A stretch of 64,000 bases of DNA, taken from assembly GCA_023957125.1 (NCBI GenBank), contig JAMLHL010000002.1, positions 186,001 through 250,000 on the forward strand, written 5' to 3'. Below are positions 54,801-63,249 of this stretch, in pieces. A program made the position numbers and the translations under genes. Below the pieces are notes generated by a model. That model ran no database searches. It saw only the letters and a list, made by a program, of their open reading frames with translations, and was not told where the DNA came from. Source of the DNA: Chitinophagaceae bacterium. Its GTDB lineage: Bacteria; Bacteroidota; Bacteroidia; Chitinophagales; Chitinophagaceae. Position 1 is the first letter of the stretch; each line of letters starts with the position of its first letter.

Positions 54801-56948
54801 CTGCACGTCAATACTGTCAATCACGCCGTTTAAAGTAGCCGACCGGGTATTGCCGGAAAGCTTACTATTCAAAGACAGTTCGGTGGATAGATTCGGATCT
54901 TTTATCAGCAGCCCGGCTTCAATTTCTCCGTTCGTGATCCGGCCGTTTGCAAAAATGTTTTTGTAAGTATATTGATGAAATCCCATCTCGGGGATATCAA
55001 TTTTAAAATGGGCATTGGCTGTTTTAGGATCAAGCCCGGTGCCTTCAGCCTCAGCCACGCCCATAAAGTATCCCAGCTCAGGATTAGAGAGAATGGCTCC
55101 CAATTGCAGATCCTTAGCCTCTATTTTAATATCAAAGTCCGTCTTTTCCCGGGCAGTAAGGTTTTTCACTTTTCCATTTAACCGCAGATCGCCCAAATTG
55201 GTGCTTATGCCCAGGCTTGTGTTTAAGTCATTCATACCGCCCCTGAAGGTTCCCGAGGCCTGGATGCGGGAAGGTAATTGTATATTGGAAGGCAAAGTTG
55301 ATGGAGGCAGGAAAGCCAGGATATCGTGTTTGTTAGTGGAGATTTTTTCGATATTAAGATCCGCACTGATCTTATCAGGATCGGGAAGCCCTGCAAGAGT
55401 TCCATGCAGATCAATGCCGGTTCCCGAAAATCCGCTCAGGATCAGTTTCTGAAATACCATATTACCCAGTGTACCCGACAGGAGCGCGTCTACAGACAGG
55501 GCTTCCTTTTTGAAAGCGGCGAGCTGGGGTTCCAACCGGGGGACAAAAAACAACAGGTCTTCTACTGCAATGGTACTCTTATTCAAATTAAGTTTCAGAC
55601 CCAGTAATGCCGGTTTTTCCGACACCTCTTTGAGACCGGGATAATGGAGAAGCACATAGTTTTTTATTTCAGAAGCCGGCGTTTTGATATAAAGATTCTT
55701 CAGGATAATCCCGGCAGGGTTCATCTCAAAATCAGTCTGCATTTTGTTCAACACAAAACCGCTTCGATCTTTCAGGCTTGCCGATTGCAGCGCCGCCCGC
55801 ATCGTATCGGCGCTGTACAGCAGGTTTTTTGCCTGCACATTCAAACCGGTAAGCGAGAGGTGGTTAAAATCCATCCCCGATGGCAACAGGGGTTTGGAAT
55901 GATCGTCCATTTTGAAGTTGAGGTCTTTCAGAATCAACCGGTCGCTAATGAATTGAAACGACGGTGCCCCGGCTGTATTTACCGATGTATCCGTTGCAGG
56001 TTCAGCCGTTAATCCCGAATTTGTTTGGATAACAATGTCGGAATTGTCAAGATAGGTTTCTTTCAGAGCGAATACCATCTTCTTCAAATCAATGCTTCTG
56101 GGATGCAGTTCCGCTTTGCCGATTACATAGGAAGATTTCAGATGAGACGGATCGCTGTTGAATTGAAAGTTAATATCTGCCAGCCGCAGGGTTTTACTGA
56201 CAAGCCGGATCTCCTTATCCTGTTGCCCGGTGGGCGCCTCCTCCACTTTTTCCGCTAATGGTTGCGTCGGCTCCAGTTGATAAAAATACCCTCTCACCCC
56301 CTGAATGTCCACCAGGTTGACGACAAAGGTTCCCTCTGCCGGGTCGAAACGGTTTATCGTAGTTTGAAAGCGCTTTACCCCGATGTCCAGGTCGTTTCCT
56401 GAGCGCAGATCTTTATAGACGAAATGTGAATGGTTGATTCGAATATCTTTTAACGATATTTTCCAGGCAGAAGAATCCGTTTTATGGGTCTCCTCTTTTC
56501 CTTCAGTTGCGAAAGCGTCAATAATAAATTGAAAATTAAACGCGGTGTCAGGCGGCTCACGGTGCAGATGGGCGATGATGCCATCTAAATTTACCTTTTG
56601 AATATTTATTTCATTGCGAAGCAGCCGTAGCATGCTGATATCTACCCGGATATGGTCGCCATACAACAAAGTATCTTTTGACAGATCCTCAATATACACT
56701 TTTTGCAGGGAGAGAGACGCGGGGAAGTTGATATTCAGTTTCTCAATGGATATGGTTGTATGCAGTTTATGCTGCAGGTAAGCCACCACTTTTTCCCTGG
56801 CAAAGTTCTGAACCAATGGCAATTGAATTAAGAGCAATACCAGCACTACCAGTCCCGCGACGGAAAGCGCCAGCCATCCCAGGAACCGCGTTAGCCTTTT
56901 AAATAATTTTCCTGGTTCTTTTTTTGCCATTTTTCCATTTCCTTCCAT
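51837..56948 (-). CDS. tamB: TamB: translocation and assembly module inner-membrane protein
   Basis: The 1703-residue protein is an AsmA/TamB-like lipid-transfer or envelope-assembly bridge. An N-terminal membrane anchor (about 22-46, FLGWLALSVAGLVVLVLL) is followed by a very long beta-taco region of short repeats rich in Ser, Asp and Leu. The C-terminal TamB (DUF490) domain closes the protein, recognisable by EEGDYSLSFNFLKRKFLIQKGS and IGNNFELEGPQQSNQDH. It spans the periplasm and meets TamL. A start at an internal Met seven residues in is also possible. Its length is typical for this phylum and larger than E. coli TamB (about 1260 residues). Confidence 0.95.
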   Translation of the reverse strand: MEGNGKMAKKEPGKLFKRLTRFLGWLALSVAGLVVLVLLLIQLPLVQNFAREKVVAYLQHKLHTTISIEKLNINFPASLSLQKVYIEDLSKDTLLYGDHIRVDISMLRLLRNEINIQKVNLDGIIAHLHREPPDTAFNFQFIIDAFATEGKEETHKTDSSAWKISLKDIRINHSHFVYKDLRSGNDLDIGVKRFQTTINRFDPAEGTFVVNLVDIQGVRGYFYQLEPTQPLAEKVEEAPTGQQDKEIRLVSKTLRLADINFQFNSDPSHLKSSYVIGKAELHPRSIDLKKMVFALKETYLDNSDIVIQTNSGLTAEPATDTSVNTAGAPSFQFISDRLILKDLNFKMDDHSKPLLPSGMDFNHLSLTGLNVQAKNLLYSADTMRAALQSASLKDRSGFVLNKMQTDFEMNPAGIILKNLYIKTPASEIKNYVLLHYPGLKEVSEKPALLGLKLNLNKSTIAVEDLLFFVPRLEPQLAAFKKEALSVDALLSGTLGNMVFQKLILSGFSGTGIDLHGTLAGLPDPDKISADLNIEKISTNKHDILAFLPPSTLPSNIQLPSRIQASGTFRGGMNDLNTSLGISTNLGDLRLNGKVKNLTAREKTDFDIKIEAKDLQLGAILSNPELGYFMGVAEAEGTGLDPKTANAHFKIDIPEMGFHQYTYKNIFANGRITNGEIEAGLLIKDPNLSTELSLNSKLSGNTRSATLNGVIDSIDVQAIHYSDAPLKYHGRISADFSNIDPDSLNGRLAVTHSIIATGKQRIALDTISVVSATGDSGSISLNAGFASLDLKGQYQLTQLGDVFTNAINPFFRINDSAVVVKTDPYHFSLTGAVYNRQVLKALFPELENMQEIRLRSNFDYDKGWSLDLSSPHLQYKELVIDSVKLTAGDQDSIPALNFTMGRFTNGSSISIYKTTIDAVATDQTLTMGLKISDKDGKEKYAMKGGIFEDRHDHYVFKLHPGLLRLNYENWSMDEQNSIQFGKKELSAKNFVLTHGDEMLSINSDSSGLPASLRLSFSNFKISTLSGMVQMDSSIVGGVINGNIAARELLAQPTFTADLTVDRLSIYKDTLGVLTVKVNNEITDRYNAKVSLKGQGNDITVNGDYFVRSPKIGFDFVLEIKQFQMKSLEGLTNGAVRDAGGFMYGRIKVSGDPDDKNIDGHIQFNNTSFIPARLNNVFKINNESIAFINNEGIRFDSFTIRDTTNNALVLGGMIYTEDWTNYRFDMNIRADDFQAINSTSADNPSFYGKLIFSTELHIKGTPTQPVIDGDLSVNDKTAFTIVLPTADPAIEEREGIVRFVDYSATPEDSLFLTAFDSLNTVSVIGYDVAVNIDISKKAEFNLIVDPANGDFLRMRGAGHLSGGIDPGGKINLTGDYQVEEGDYSLSFNFLKRKFLIQKGSKIVWTGDPTSARVDVTAVYETNTAPLELVESVQTGNNIYYKQKIPFEVQLKMQGELLKPQISFDIVLPDKNYTVSSEVINTVEERLLQLRQEPSDLNKQVFALLLLNRFIGEDPFGDSNTGGMDAAAFARQSASRLLTEQINNLTEGLIQGVDLNFDLATTEDYTTGEKQDRTNLNIGVTKRMLDDRLSVTIGNNFELEGPQQSNQDHLGLADNINITYSLSKDGRYMLRAYRVNDYTGALEGYVIETGISFVITLDYDKLSDIFLSKEKRENKKEVRQRNRAIKTGDEDNERAGALNQTAAGRD

Positions 56949-56994
56949 CTTGGTTTAATTCACCCGGGATCTTCTAAAAAGACCACAAACGATC

Positions 56995-57996
56995 TTATTT
57001 CCGTTCCCGGTTTTCTTTCTCCATTTTTTCAAATTTTCTTTCCGCCTCCTGCAAACTGTCGTTCCCTGTTTCTACTTCCATCTTCTTTGCCGTTACCGCA
57101 TACGAGTTAGGATAAATTGGCGCTCCACGTTCTATAGCCCATGCTTTTGTGAACTCTGCCCCGAAGTAAAGTATCACGGAGGCATAATATACCCACAACA
57201 GCAGAATAACCAGGGATCCTGCCGCACCGTAGGTGGTACCCAAACTACTTTTACTTAAATAAAATGTTATGCCAAACTTTCCAATCATAAATAATAGGGC
57301 CGTAGCTATTGCTCCTGATAACACATCTTTCCATCTGATACGGGCGTCCGGCAGCATTTTAAAAACGATCAGGAAAAATAAAGTGATAATGAAAAAGGAG
57401 ACCACCAGGTTAAGTATATAGGTTATTTCTATGGCAACACCCGGTATGGCTGACTCTAATTCTGTACTGAAGGAAGCGACCAGGGTGGAAATGAAAAGAG
57501 AGACCAACAATAAAAAACTCAGACTGGCGATAACCCCAAAAGACAGGAGGCGGGTTACCACGATTTTCAGAATTCCTTTTTTGGGATTGGGTTTCAGATT
57601 CCATATCTGGTTAATGGAATCCTGCATATCGCTGAACATAGTGGTAGCGCCCAGCAGCAAGGTAGCGCCCCCGATAATGGTGGCCATCACGTTATTGGGT
57701 TTGAGCGCGGCATTTTTCAACACGATCTGTACCTGTGCGGCGGCGGCCGGACCAATGAAATTCTTGATTTGATCATATATTCTGCCTTCAATGGCTTCCG
57801 ATTCAAAAAATAAGCCCGCTAAAAAAATGATCACGAACAACAGAGGTCCCAGGGAGAAAATAGTATAAAAAGCCAATGAAGCGCTTTTTTTCATAATCCC
57901 ATTATTTCCAAATTCGCCGATGCTCTTCTTCAGCACCTTCCATACCTGCCCGTTCAGAATATCTTTTATTGATTTGGAAATTCTTCCGGTATTCAT
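56995..57996 (-). CDS. YihY/virulence-factor BrkB family membrane protein
   Basis: The 333-residue inner-membrane protein has about six membrane helices. The family shows the SASLAFYTIFSLGPLLFVII start helix, PNNVMATIIGGATLLLGATTMFSDMQDSINQIW and GAAGSLVILLLWVYYASVILYFGAEFTKAWA near the end. Function is not firmly known; relatives are annotated as lysylphosphatidylglycerol-type or ribonuclease BN in error. It lies 46 bp upstream of tamB and reads the same way, so it may be the first gene of a three-gene envelope operon. A 237-bp gap with repeat copy A separates it from the acyltransferase gene. Confidence 0.9.
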   Translation of the reverse strand: MNTGRISKSIKDILNGQVWKVLKKSIGEFGNNGIMKKSASLAFYTIFSLGPLLFVIIFLAGLFFESEAIEGRIYDQIKNFIGPAAAAQVQIVLKNAALKPNNVMATIIGGATLLLGATTMFSDMQDSINQIWNLKPNPKKGILKIVVTRLLSFGVIASLSFLLLVSLFISTLVASFSTELESAIPGVAIEITYILNLVVSFFIITLFFLIVFKMLPDARIRWKDVLSGAIATALLFMIGKFGITFYLSKSSLGTTYGAAGSLVILLLWVYYASVILYFGAEFTKAWAIERGAPIYPNSYAVTAKKMEVETGNDSLQEAERKFEKMEKENRERK

Positions 57997-58107
57997 AGAG
58001 TCCGATTTTATTTTTTTGTAAAACCTCTTGTGTTTCTGATCCCATTTTCGCCTGCTTCAAAGGTAGAACATTCTGTTCATAAGGCTTGGGGGCGATATCC
58101 GTAGGGT

Positions 58108-58212
58108 GCATCCCATATTTTCGCAGTCGGGTGAAACACCCACCTGTAGAACTCACTACCGGTCGGTGTCTGCACCGACCGGTATGCCCGGACGGAGCGA
58201 AAATTCGGGATA
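58108..58212. repeat. Two-hairpin dispersed repeat, copy A
   Basis: A 105-bp element begins GCATCCCATATTTTCGCAG and ends with GAGCGAAAATTCGGGATA. Hairpin 1 is CAGTCGGGTG/AAA/CACCCACCTG with eight of ten pairs. Hairpin 2 is a perfect 10-bp stem CCGGTCGGTG/TCTG/CACCGACCGG. Copy B at 63032-63136 has the same layout. It lies between the YihY start and the acyltransferase stop. Confidence 0.8.
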
Positions 58213-58233
58213 GGCCCTATCCGTGGGTTGCAT

Positions 58234-59325
58234 TTACAACCGGATAAAAACATTCTTCTTGTATAGAATGTACGCGGGGATAAAATTAAAGGCAACAAAA
58301 AACAACGCGTATAGCCAGCTCGCCAGTTCGGGCAATACGCCCCATTGAACCATTTGATTTACTACCAGCTCATTTAAGGGTAAACCGCCAAACTCGGCGC
58401 GGTAAAAAAATAAAGCAAATACGTCTGCCAGTACGTAAACGGTAATGGCATTGGCGCCAAAGATTATGCCCGGGCGGGCTCCTCTCCTGTAACCCAGGAT
58501 GTCAATGATAAAATACATGGCGCCCAGCAGTAAGGCCGCCAATCCCGAAGTAACAAGCACAAAAGAACTGGTCCATAAATTTTCGTTTACCGGGAAGGTC
58601 AATCCCCAAAAGTAGCCGGCAATTACTGAGATGAGCCCTGCTGTCATAAGATAGTTCACCTTTTCATTAGGCGTAAACCTGCTGATCATCAGCCGTCCGG
58701 CCAGCATGCCCGTAATTCCGGTAACAACAGCGGGGATCGTGCTCAGGATGCTCTCCGGATCCCAGGTTCCCTGCCACATTGTCCCCGGAAGAAATTGGCT
58801 GTCCACCCAGGCCACAATATTCACTCCCGGCTCAAGCATTACTTTTCCTACACCCGGGGTAGGGATCAGCGTCAGGGCGAGCCAATACCCGATGAGTAAA
58901 ATCGCTGCGATCCAGGCCTGCTGTTTCCAGTTGGTATGAAGAAAAAGCAAGGCACAAAACATAAACACCAGTGCAATACGATGAAGCGTACCGGTCCAGC
59001 GCACATTACTGAAATCAAAATCCGGCATCAGGTTGAGCAACATACCTACGGCAAATATCTTGAACGAACGGAAGATGATTTTTTTGTACAAAACGGATTT
59101 TGGAACGCCCTGACTCAATCTCTTCGTATAGGCATAAACGATAGAAACGCCCACTACGAAAAGGAATATGGGAGCAATGGTATCGGTAAAGGATAAGCCA
59201 TTCCATTTGGTATGGCGCAGGGTAAAAAAAACATATTGCTCGTTTCCCGGGAAGTTTACCATGATCATGGCAGCAATGGTGAAGCCACGCAGCGCATCAA
59301 GCGAAATAAGCCGGTTGGAAAGCAT
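58234..59325 (-). CDS. Membrane acyltransferase of the HGSNAT (heparan-alpha-glucosaminide N-acetyltransferase-like / DUF5009) family
   Basis: The 363-residue protein has about ten membrane helices. The ATG at 59325 gives the family start RLISLDALRGFTIAAMIMVNFPG, with the conserved His-region near TDTIAPIFLFVVGVS. Later helices contain TLHRIALVFMFCALLFLH and GANAITVYVLADVFALFFYRA. Family members acetylate glycan or cell-surface sugars across the membrane. It is followed downstream by repeat copy A. The substrate is not known. Confidence 0.88.
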   Translation of the reverse strand: MLSNRLISLDALRGFTIAAMIMVNFPGNEQYVFFTLRHTKWNGLSFTDTIAPIFLFVVGVSIVYAYTKRLSQGVPKSVLYKKIIFRSFKIFAVGMLLNLMPDFDFSNVRWTGTLHRIALVFMFCALLFLHTNWKQQAWIAAILLIGYWLALTLIPTPGVGKVMLEPGVNIVAWVDSQFLPGTMWQGTWDPESILSTIPAVVTGITGMLAGRLMISRFTPNEKVNYLMTAGLISVIAGYFWGLTFPVNENLWTSSFVLVTSGLAALLLGAMYFIIDILGYRRGARPGIIFGANAITVYVLADVFALFFYRAEFGGLPLNELVVNQMVQWGVLPELASWLYALFFVAFNFIPAYILYKKNVFIRL

Positions 59326-59549
59326 AGACAAACAATACGGGATGAAGAATATAATTCAGGTTCCCCGGCTGCCCCGATCCTATCGGTTATACGGCAATCC
59401 CATGGAACTCCAGGCAATGAAGAGTCGTTTTTTTTATATTGATACTAAGAAGAAAGCGGGGAATTTTAAAAAACCATCTTACCAGATAATATGAACTGCA
59501 GGGACAAGGCAGGAGAAAAACCAGATGTGGTGTATTTTTTACCAACCCG

Positions 59550-60425
59550 TCAATACACGTTTTTTGGGCAGGGGATGCCATTCTTCATGCTACCCCGGCT
59601 AAAGTCGCGGTCGTTGAACAATCTGAAACTTACCGTGATCCCTGAAAAATAGAACCAATCTTTGGTTTTGGGATTCCCTCTTTGCGTTCCGGCCGCGGGA
59701 TATGCCGGGTTACCATTCTTAAGCTCTCCGCCACGATAAGCCATTTCAACGGCTTTTGGGCCTTTAGCCGCCAGCAGGACGGCAGGATCCACATAGGACG
59801 TGCTTACATCATCCAGGTAGTCGGTGAAGGTTTTATGGAACCGGAATTCCCATCCCAGCGAAATATTACGGGTAACGGCAAAACGGATACCTCCGCCAAA
59901 CGGAATGGCAATATTCTTATAATTGTACATTTTTCTATCGGGATACTCCGGCAAACCCTGTCCTTCAGTATGCAACAAACGCAGCCCAATTTTATTACCC
60001 AGGGAATCGTAAGCGTAAGGACCCATATTGAATACCGAAACGCCCGCAAAAACATAAGGGGTGTATCTTTTCTCCATGATATCAAATATCTCATATACAC
60101 CGGTTAAACTGGCATCATATATTTTTGAGTAAAAACTCAGGTTTCGCTGGCGACGGAAGGCATTGGTACTATAACTGTCTGACCCCTGGACATTTCCATA
60201 GGTGATCAGTCCCCTGAGAGAAAGCTTGTCCGTCAGAGCATAAGATATTCCAGCGGCGGCGGCCGGTTTGGACTGGGAAAAAGTGTATGCGTTTTCCTGC
60301 AGTTCTCCCTGATAATTAGCGAATCCGCCGAAAAGTTCAATACTTACATTCTTCAGTATCCCCTGGGAGGAGGCGCCTGTAGCATATAACAGGAAACTTA
60401 CCAATAAGAGTCTTTTCACCGGCAT
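59550..60425 (-). CDS. DUF6089 family outer-membrane protein
   Basis: The 291-residue product has a signal peptide (MPVKRLLLVSFLLYATGASSQ) and an eight-stranded-barrel type sequence: VSIELFGGFANYQGELQENAYTF, SYALTDKLSLRGLITYGNVQG, YTPYVFAGVSVFNMGPYAYD and IAIPFGGGIRFAVTRNISLGWEFRFHKTFTDYLDDVSTSYVDP. This is the DUF6089 pattern of barrel proteins of this phylum; a role is not known. It precedes the acyltransferase gene on the same strand with a 224-bp gap, in which I see no gene. Confidence 0.85.
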   Translation of the reverse strand: MPVKRLLLVSFLLYATGASSQGILKNVSIELFGGFANYQGELQENAYTFSQSKPAAAAGISYALTDKLSLRGLITYGNVQGSDSYSTNAFRRQRNLSFYSKIYDASLTGVYEIFDIMEKRYTPYVFAGVSVFNMGPYAYDSLGNKIGLRLLHTEGQGLPEYPDRKMYNYKNIAIPFGGGIRFAVTRNISLGWEFRFHKTFTDYLDDVSTSYVDPAVLLAAKGPKAVEMAYRGGELKNGNPAYPAAGTQRGNPKTKDWFYFSGITVSFRLFNDRDFSRGSMKNGIPCPKNVY

Positions 60426-60573
60426 TTATTTAAAGTACGATATTACAACGTAAAAGTTGGGTAAAAATTAGCCTATCTTAAAAAATATAACGGTTGTTTT
60501 TGCTATCAACAATGCCTTTTTTTCAACCTGCCGGGGAAAATACAACTCAGGTATAATGCAGGATATGTACAGG

Positions 60574-61485
60574 TTAACCTTCCTTTATTTTCCACAAACT
60601 TTGAGGATATTCTCCCCGCTCAACGAGGGCCCTGATTTCCTTTTCCACCCCGGGTGCATCTTCCTTATAAGTAACTCCAAACCATTTGGACGCTGTGGGC
60701 ACCACTTTCAGCACATTACCGGGGGTTTGTATGAAGGCAGCTCCCACGTCCACAACGTAAATTTCGGCCTTTGGCTGGTTAATATTCTTTTTTAGAAAAA
60801 TATTAAACATTTCTTTGCAAATGCTAAAAACATGAGGGGTAAAACACCAGAAATTCATAGACACTTTTGAATCAAACGGCACTTCTTTTTTGATCCCCTC
60901 TTCCTCATATACAATTTTATTTCCTTCCCGGAATATTTTTGTCCGTTCCGCAATTTCCACCAGGTCACCTTCATCGTTTACTTTACAAACGCCCCGGCTG
61001 ACCGATCCGTTTTCGGAAAGCGTTTTTGCAAGTTCATAACCAATCAATCCAAAAGTATGATCATTGGCTTCGGTGGTTAAAAACCGTCCGGCTTTCTCAA
61101 ACGCGTCTCTACCGTAAAAATCATCCGCATTGATGACAATGAAGGGCTCATGAACCGCCATGGAAGCACAAAGAACCGCATGAGCCGTTCCCCAGGGTTT
61201 GGTTCTGTCGGCCGGGATCTCATGCCCTTCTACAAAAGACTTCATGTCCTGGAAAACATAATCAATGGCGATTTTTCCTTTCAGCTTAGGTTCAAAAATA
61301 GATTTAAACTCATCGGCAAATTCTTCCCGGATAATGAAGACGACTTTGCCAAAGCCGGCGCGGATAGCATCGAATATGGAATAATCCATGATCGTTTCCC
61401 CGGAGGGTCCAAAATGTTGTATCTGCTTCAAACTACCGTACCTTGAGGCCATTCCTGCCGCCATAATTACTAATGTAGGTTTCAT
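60574..61485 (-). CDS. Nucleotidyltransferase (NTP_transferase family)
   Basis: The 303-residue protein has the GT-A-like nucleotidyltransferase fold that activates a sugar or sugar-like phosphate with NTP. The N-terminal loop is LVIMAAGMASRYGSLKQIQHFGPSGETIMDYSI, with the usual G-x-G/S-x-R-K-like binding residues. The metal site is INADDFYGRDAFE, and KPWGTAHAVLCA is typical. It lacks the standard C-terminal hexapeptide repeats. The sugar cannot be fixed from sequence. It is divergent from the SMP-30 gene. Confidence 0.88.
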   Translation of the reverse strand: MKPTLVIMAAGMASRYGSLKQIQHFGPSGETIMDYSIFDAIRAGFGKVVFIIREEFADEFKSIFEPKLKGKIAIDYVFQDMKSFVEGHEIPADRTKPWGTAHAVLCASMAVHEPFIVINADDFYGRDAFEKAGRFLTTEANDHTFGLIGYELAKTLSENGSVSRGVCKVNDEGDLVEIAERTKIFREGNKIVYEEEGIKKEVPFDSKVSMNFWCFTPHVFSICKEMFNIFLKKNINQPKAEIYVVDVGAAFIQTPGNVLKVVPTASKWFGVTYKEDAPGVEKEIRALVERGEYPQSLWKIKEG

Positions 61486-61652
61486 CCGTATTTTTTTGAT
61501 TTAAGTATTGCGAAATTAAAGGATTAACGTTAAACGGGGGTTTATCATATACCTGCCTGTTGATTTCTTCTCTATATTTACCGCTGCGGAGCAGTATCCG
61601 ATACCGGTTTCCTGCTCTGTTAATTTATAATTACACCCATTATTTTTCACTT

Positions 61653-62558
61653 ATGCATTCTTATGATCTTCCGAAAGTGCAACTTGAAATTGACGCCAAA
61701 GCACAATTAGGCGAAGGCGCTTTATGGCATCCAACCGAAAATAAATTGTATTGGGTGAACATAGAAGGCAGATCACTCCATATATACGATCCGGTGACAA
61801 AAACAAACCGTTCTCTTCCCGTAAAGGACAGAATTGGTACCGTAGTGCCGGTTGAAAAAGGCGGTGCACTCGTGGCGCTGCAAAGCGGTATTCACTATAT
61901 AAACACAGCAACGGGGGCATTGCAGTTTATTAAGAACCCTCTTCCTGATCCCGATATCCGTTTTAATGATGGCAAATGCGACCCATCGGGCAGGTTTTGG
62001 GTAGGCAGTATGCACCTCCGTTTCACCACGGGGGTAGCATCGCTTTACTGCATGGATATCCGTCAAAATATCCGTAAGGTGCTGGATGGCGTAACGGTTT
62101 CCAATGGGATTGCCTGGACGAAGGACAAAACAACTATGTATTATGTGGACAGTCCGCTGCAAAGGATTGACGCCTTTGATTATGACGATGCGAACGGGTC
62201 GGTTACCAACCGAAGAACCGTTGTTACGATTGCTGCCGGGGAAGGCGCTCCCGACGGGATTGCCCTGGATACGGAGGGAAAAATATGGGCGGCACTTTGG
62301 GGCGCTAATGCCGTGGGGCGGTTTGATCCGCTGACCGGCCGGCAGTTAACGCGGATTGAGGTGCCTGCGCCGAACGTATCGTCCTGTGCGTTTGGAGGGC
62401 CGGAGCTGGACACCCTCTATATTACAACGGCCCGGGGTGAGTTATCTGCAGACCAGTTGGCCGCTTTTCCGCTAAGCGGTGGCGTATTTTCCGTGAAGCC
62501 GGGCGTAAAGGGAATTCCTGCCGGTTTTTACAAAGGAATAATTGAGGAGCAGCCATGA
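61653..62558 (+). CDS. SMP-30/gluconolactonase/LRE family protein
   Basis: The 301-residue protein has the six-bladed propeller of SMP-30 lactonases, which open sugar lactones such as gluconolactone. The ATG at 61653 gives LEIDAKAQLGEGALWHPTENKLYWVNIEG with the metal-binding Glu; upstream in-frame codons are not used. Other metal-site motifs are IRFNDGKCDPSGRFWVGSM, GITWTKD-like TVSNGIAWTKDKTTMYYVDS and PDGIALDTEGKIWAALWG. It is convergent with ruvX, with 23 bp between stops. Confidence 0.92.
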   Translation: MHSYDLPKVQLEIDAKAQLGEGALWHPTENKLYWVNIEGRSLHIYDPVTKTNRSLPVKDRIGTVVPVEKGGALVALQSGIHYINTATGALQFIKNPLPDPDIRFNDGKCDPSGRFWVGSMHLRFTTGVASLYCMDIRQNIRKVLDGVTVSNGIAWTKDKTTMYYVDSPLQRIDAFDYDDANGSVTNRRTVVTIAAGEGAPDGIALDTEGKIWAALWGANAVGRFDPLTGRQLTRIEVPAPNVSSCAFGGPELDTLYITTARGELSADQLAAFPLSGGVFSVKPGVKGIPAGFYKGIIEEQP

Positions 62559-62581
62559 GGCAGTGCTGTCAAAAGTAGCTC

Positions 62582-62992
62582 TCAGTTGTGGTTCAGATAC
62601 TCCTGGAGGAGTATGGTGGCGGCTATTTCATCTATTTTGGCTTTGTCGCGACGTTGCTTCTTTTTCATGCCCATATCAATCATGGCCTGTACTGCAAGTT
62701 TGGAAGTAAACCGCTCGTCTGCTTTCTCAATGGGAATGTGTGGTAAAGCCTTTCTGATCCGTTCAATTACTTTTTCCACCGGTAACGTAGCATGAGTTGC
62801 AGAACCATCCAGGTTTTTGGGCTCCCCTATAATGATTTTCTCCACCGGTTCCTGTTCACAATATTTTTTCAGGAAATCAATCAACTGTGGAGATGCTACC
62901 GTGGTTAAACCCGTGGCAATGATCTGCAAAGGATCGGTAACGGCGATGCCTGTCCTTTTTAATCCGTAATCAATAGCAATAATCCGGGGCAT
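62582..62992 (-). CDS. ruvX: RuvX/YqgF family Holliday-junction resolvase-like protein
   Basis: The 136-residue protein is an RNase H-fold nuclease tied to pre-16S rRNA processing or Holliday-junction resolution. The ATG at 62992 gives the family start MPRIIAIDYGLKRTGIAVTD, with the first acidic active-site residue (DYG). The other elements are IIIGEPKNLDGSATH, KADERFTSKLAVQAMI and RRDKAKIDEIAATILLQEYL. An earlier in-frame start would add 16 unrelated residues. Confidence 0.95.
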   Translation of the reverse strand: MPRIIAIDYGLKRTGIAVTDPLQIIATGLTTVASPQLIDFLKKYCEQEPVEKIIIGEPKNLDGSATHATLPVEKVIERIRKALPHIPIEKADERFTSKLAVQAMIDMGMKKKQRRDKAKIDEIAATILLQEYLNHN

Positions 62993-63031
62993 AAAACAAA
63001 AATAGGGTAATTTGGGTTGGGGAAAACGCGC

Positions 63032-63136
63032 GCATCCCATATTTTCACAGGCGGGTGAGACGCCCGCCTGCAGAACTCACTACTGGTCGGTGTCCCACCG
63101 ACCGGAATGCCGCAGATGGAGCGAAAATATGCGATA
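63032..63136. repeat. Two-hairpin dispersed repeat, copy B
   Basis: A 105-bp element matches copy A at 58108-58212 in the same orientation. Hairpin 1 is a 10-bp stem CAGGCGGGTG/AGA/CGCCCGCCTG with one T-G pair; hairpin 2 is GGTCGGTG/TCC/CACCGACC, 8 bp perfect. It lies between ruvX and the CPBP gene. Confidence 0.8.
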
Positions 63137-63156
63137 CATCCGGGAAAACATGGGAA

Positions 63157-63220
63157 CAAGTTGCAAGTTGCAGGGTGCAAGGAACAGGGATTTTGGGGTG
63201 CAGGTCTCAGGGTGCAGCGG
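63157..63220. repeat. CAGGT-type repeat, third site
   Basis: The run CAAGTTGCAAGTTGCAGGGTGCAAGG and later GTGCAGGTCTCAGGGTGCAG uses the same units as the blocks at 3201-3288 and 33600-33640. It directly follows two-hairpin copy B. Confidence 0.55.
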
Positions 63221-63249
63221 GGAGTTTTTAGTTAGTCCTATGTCTTGAT

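Noticed and set aside
53583..56258. Several + strand frames of 60-145 residues opposite tamB
   Set aside because: They mirror the tamB coding sequence and show no family resemblance.
57902..58298. Short frames crossing repeat copy A that read like a peptide with PTGSEFYR
   Set aside because: They arise from the two-hairpin repeat; the same peptide-like phrase appears at copy B, which marks it as repeat-derived rather than coding.
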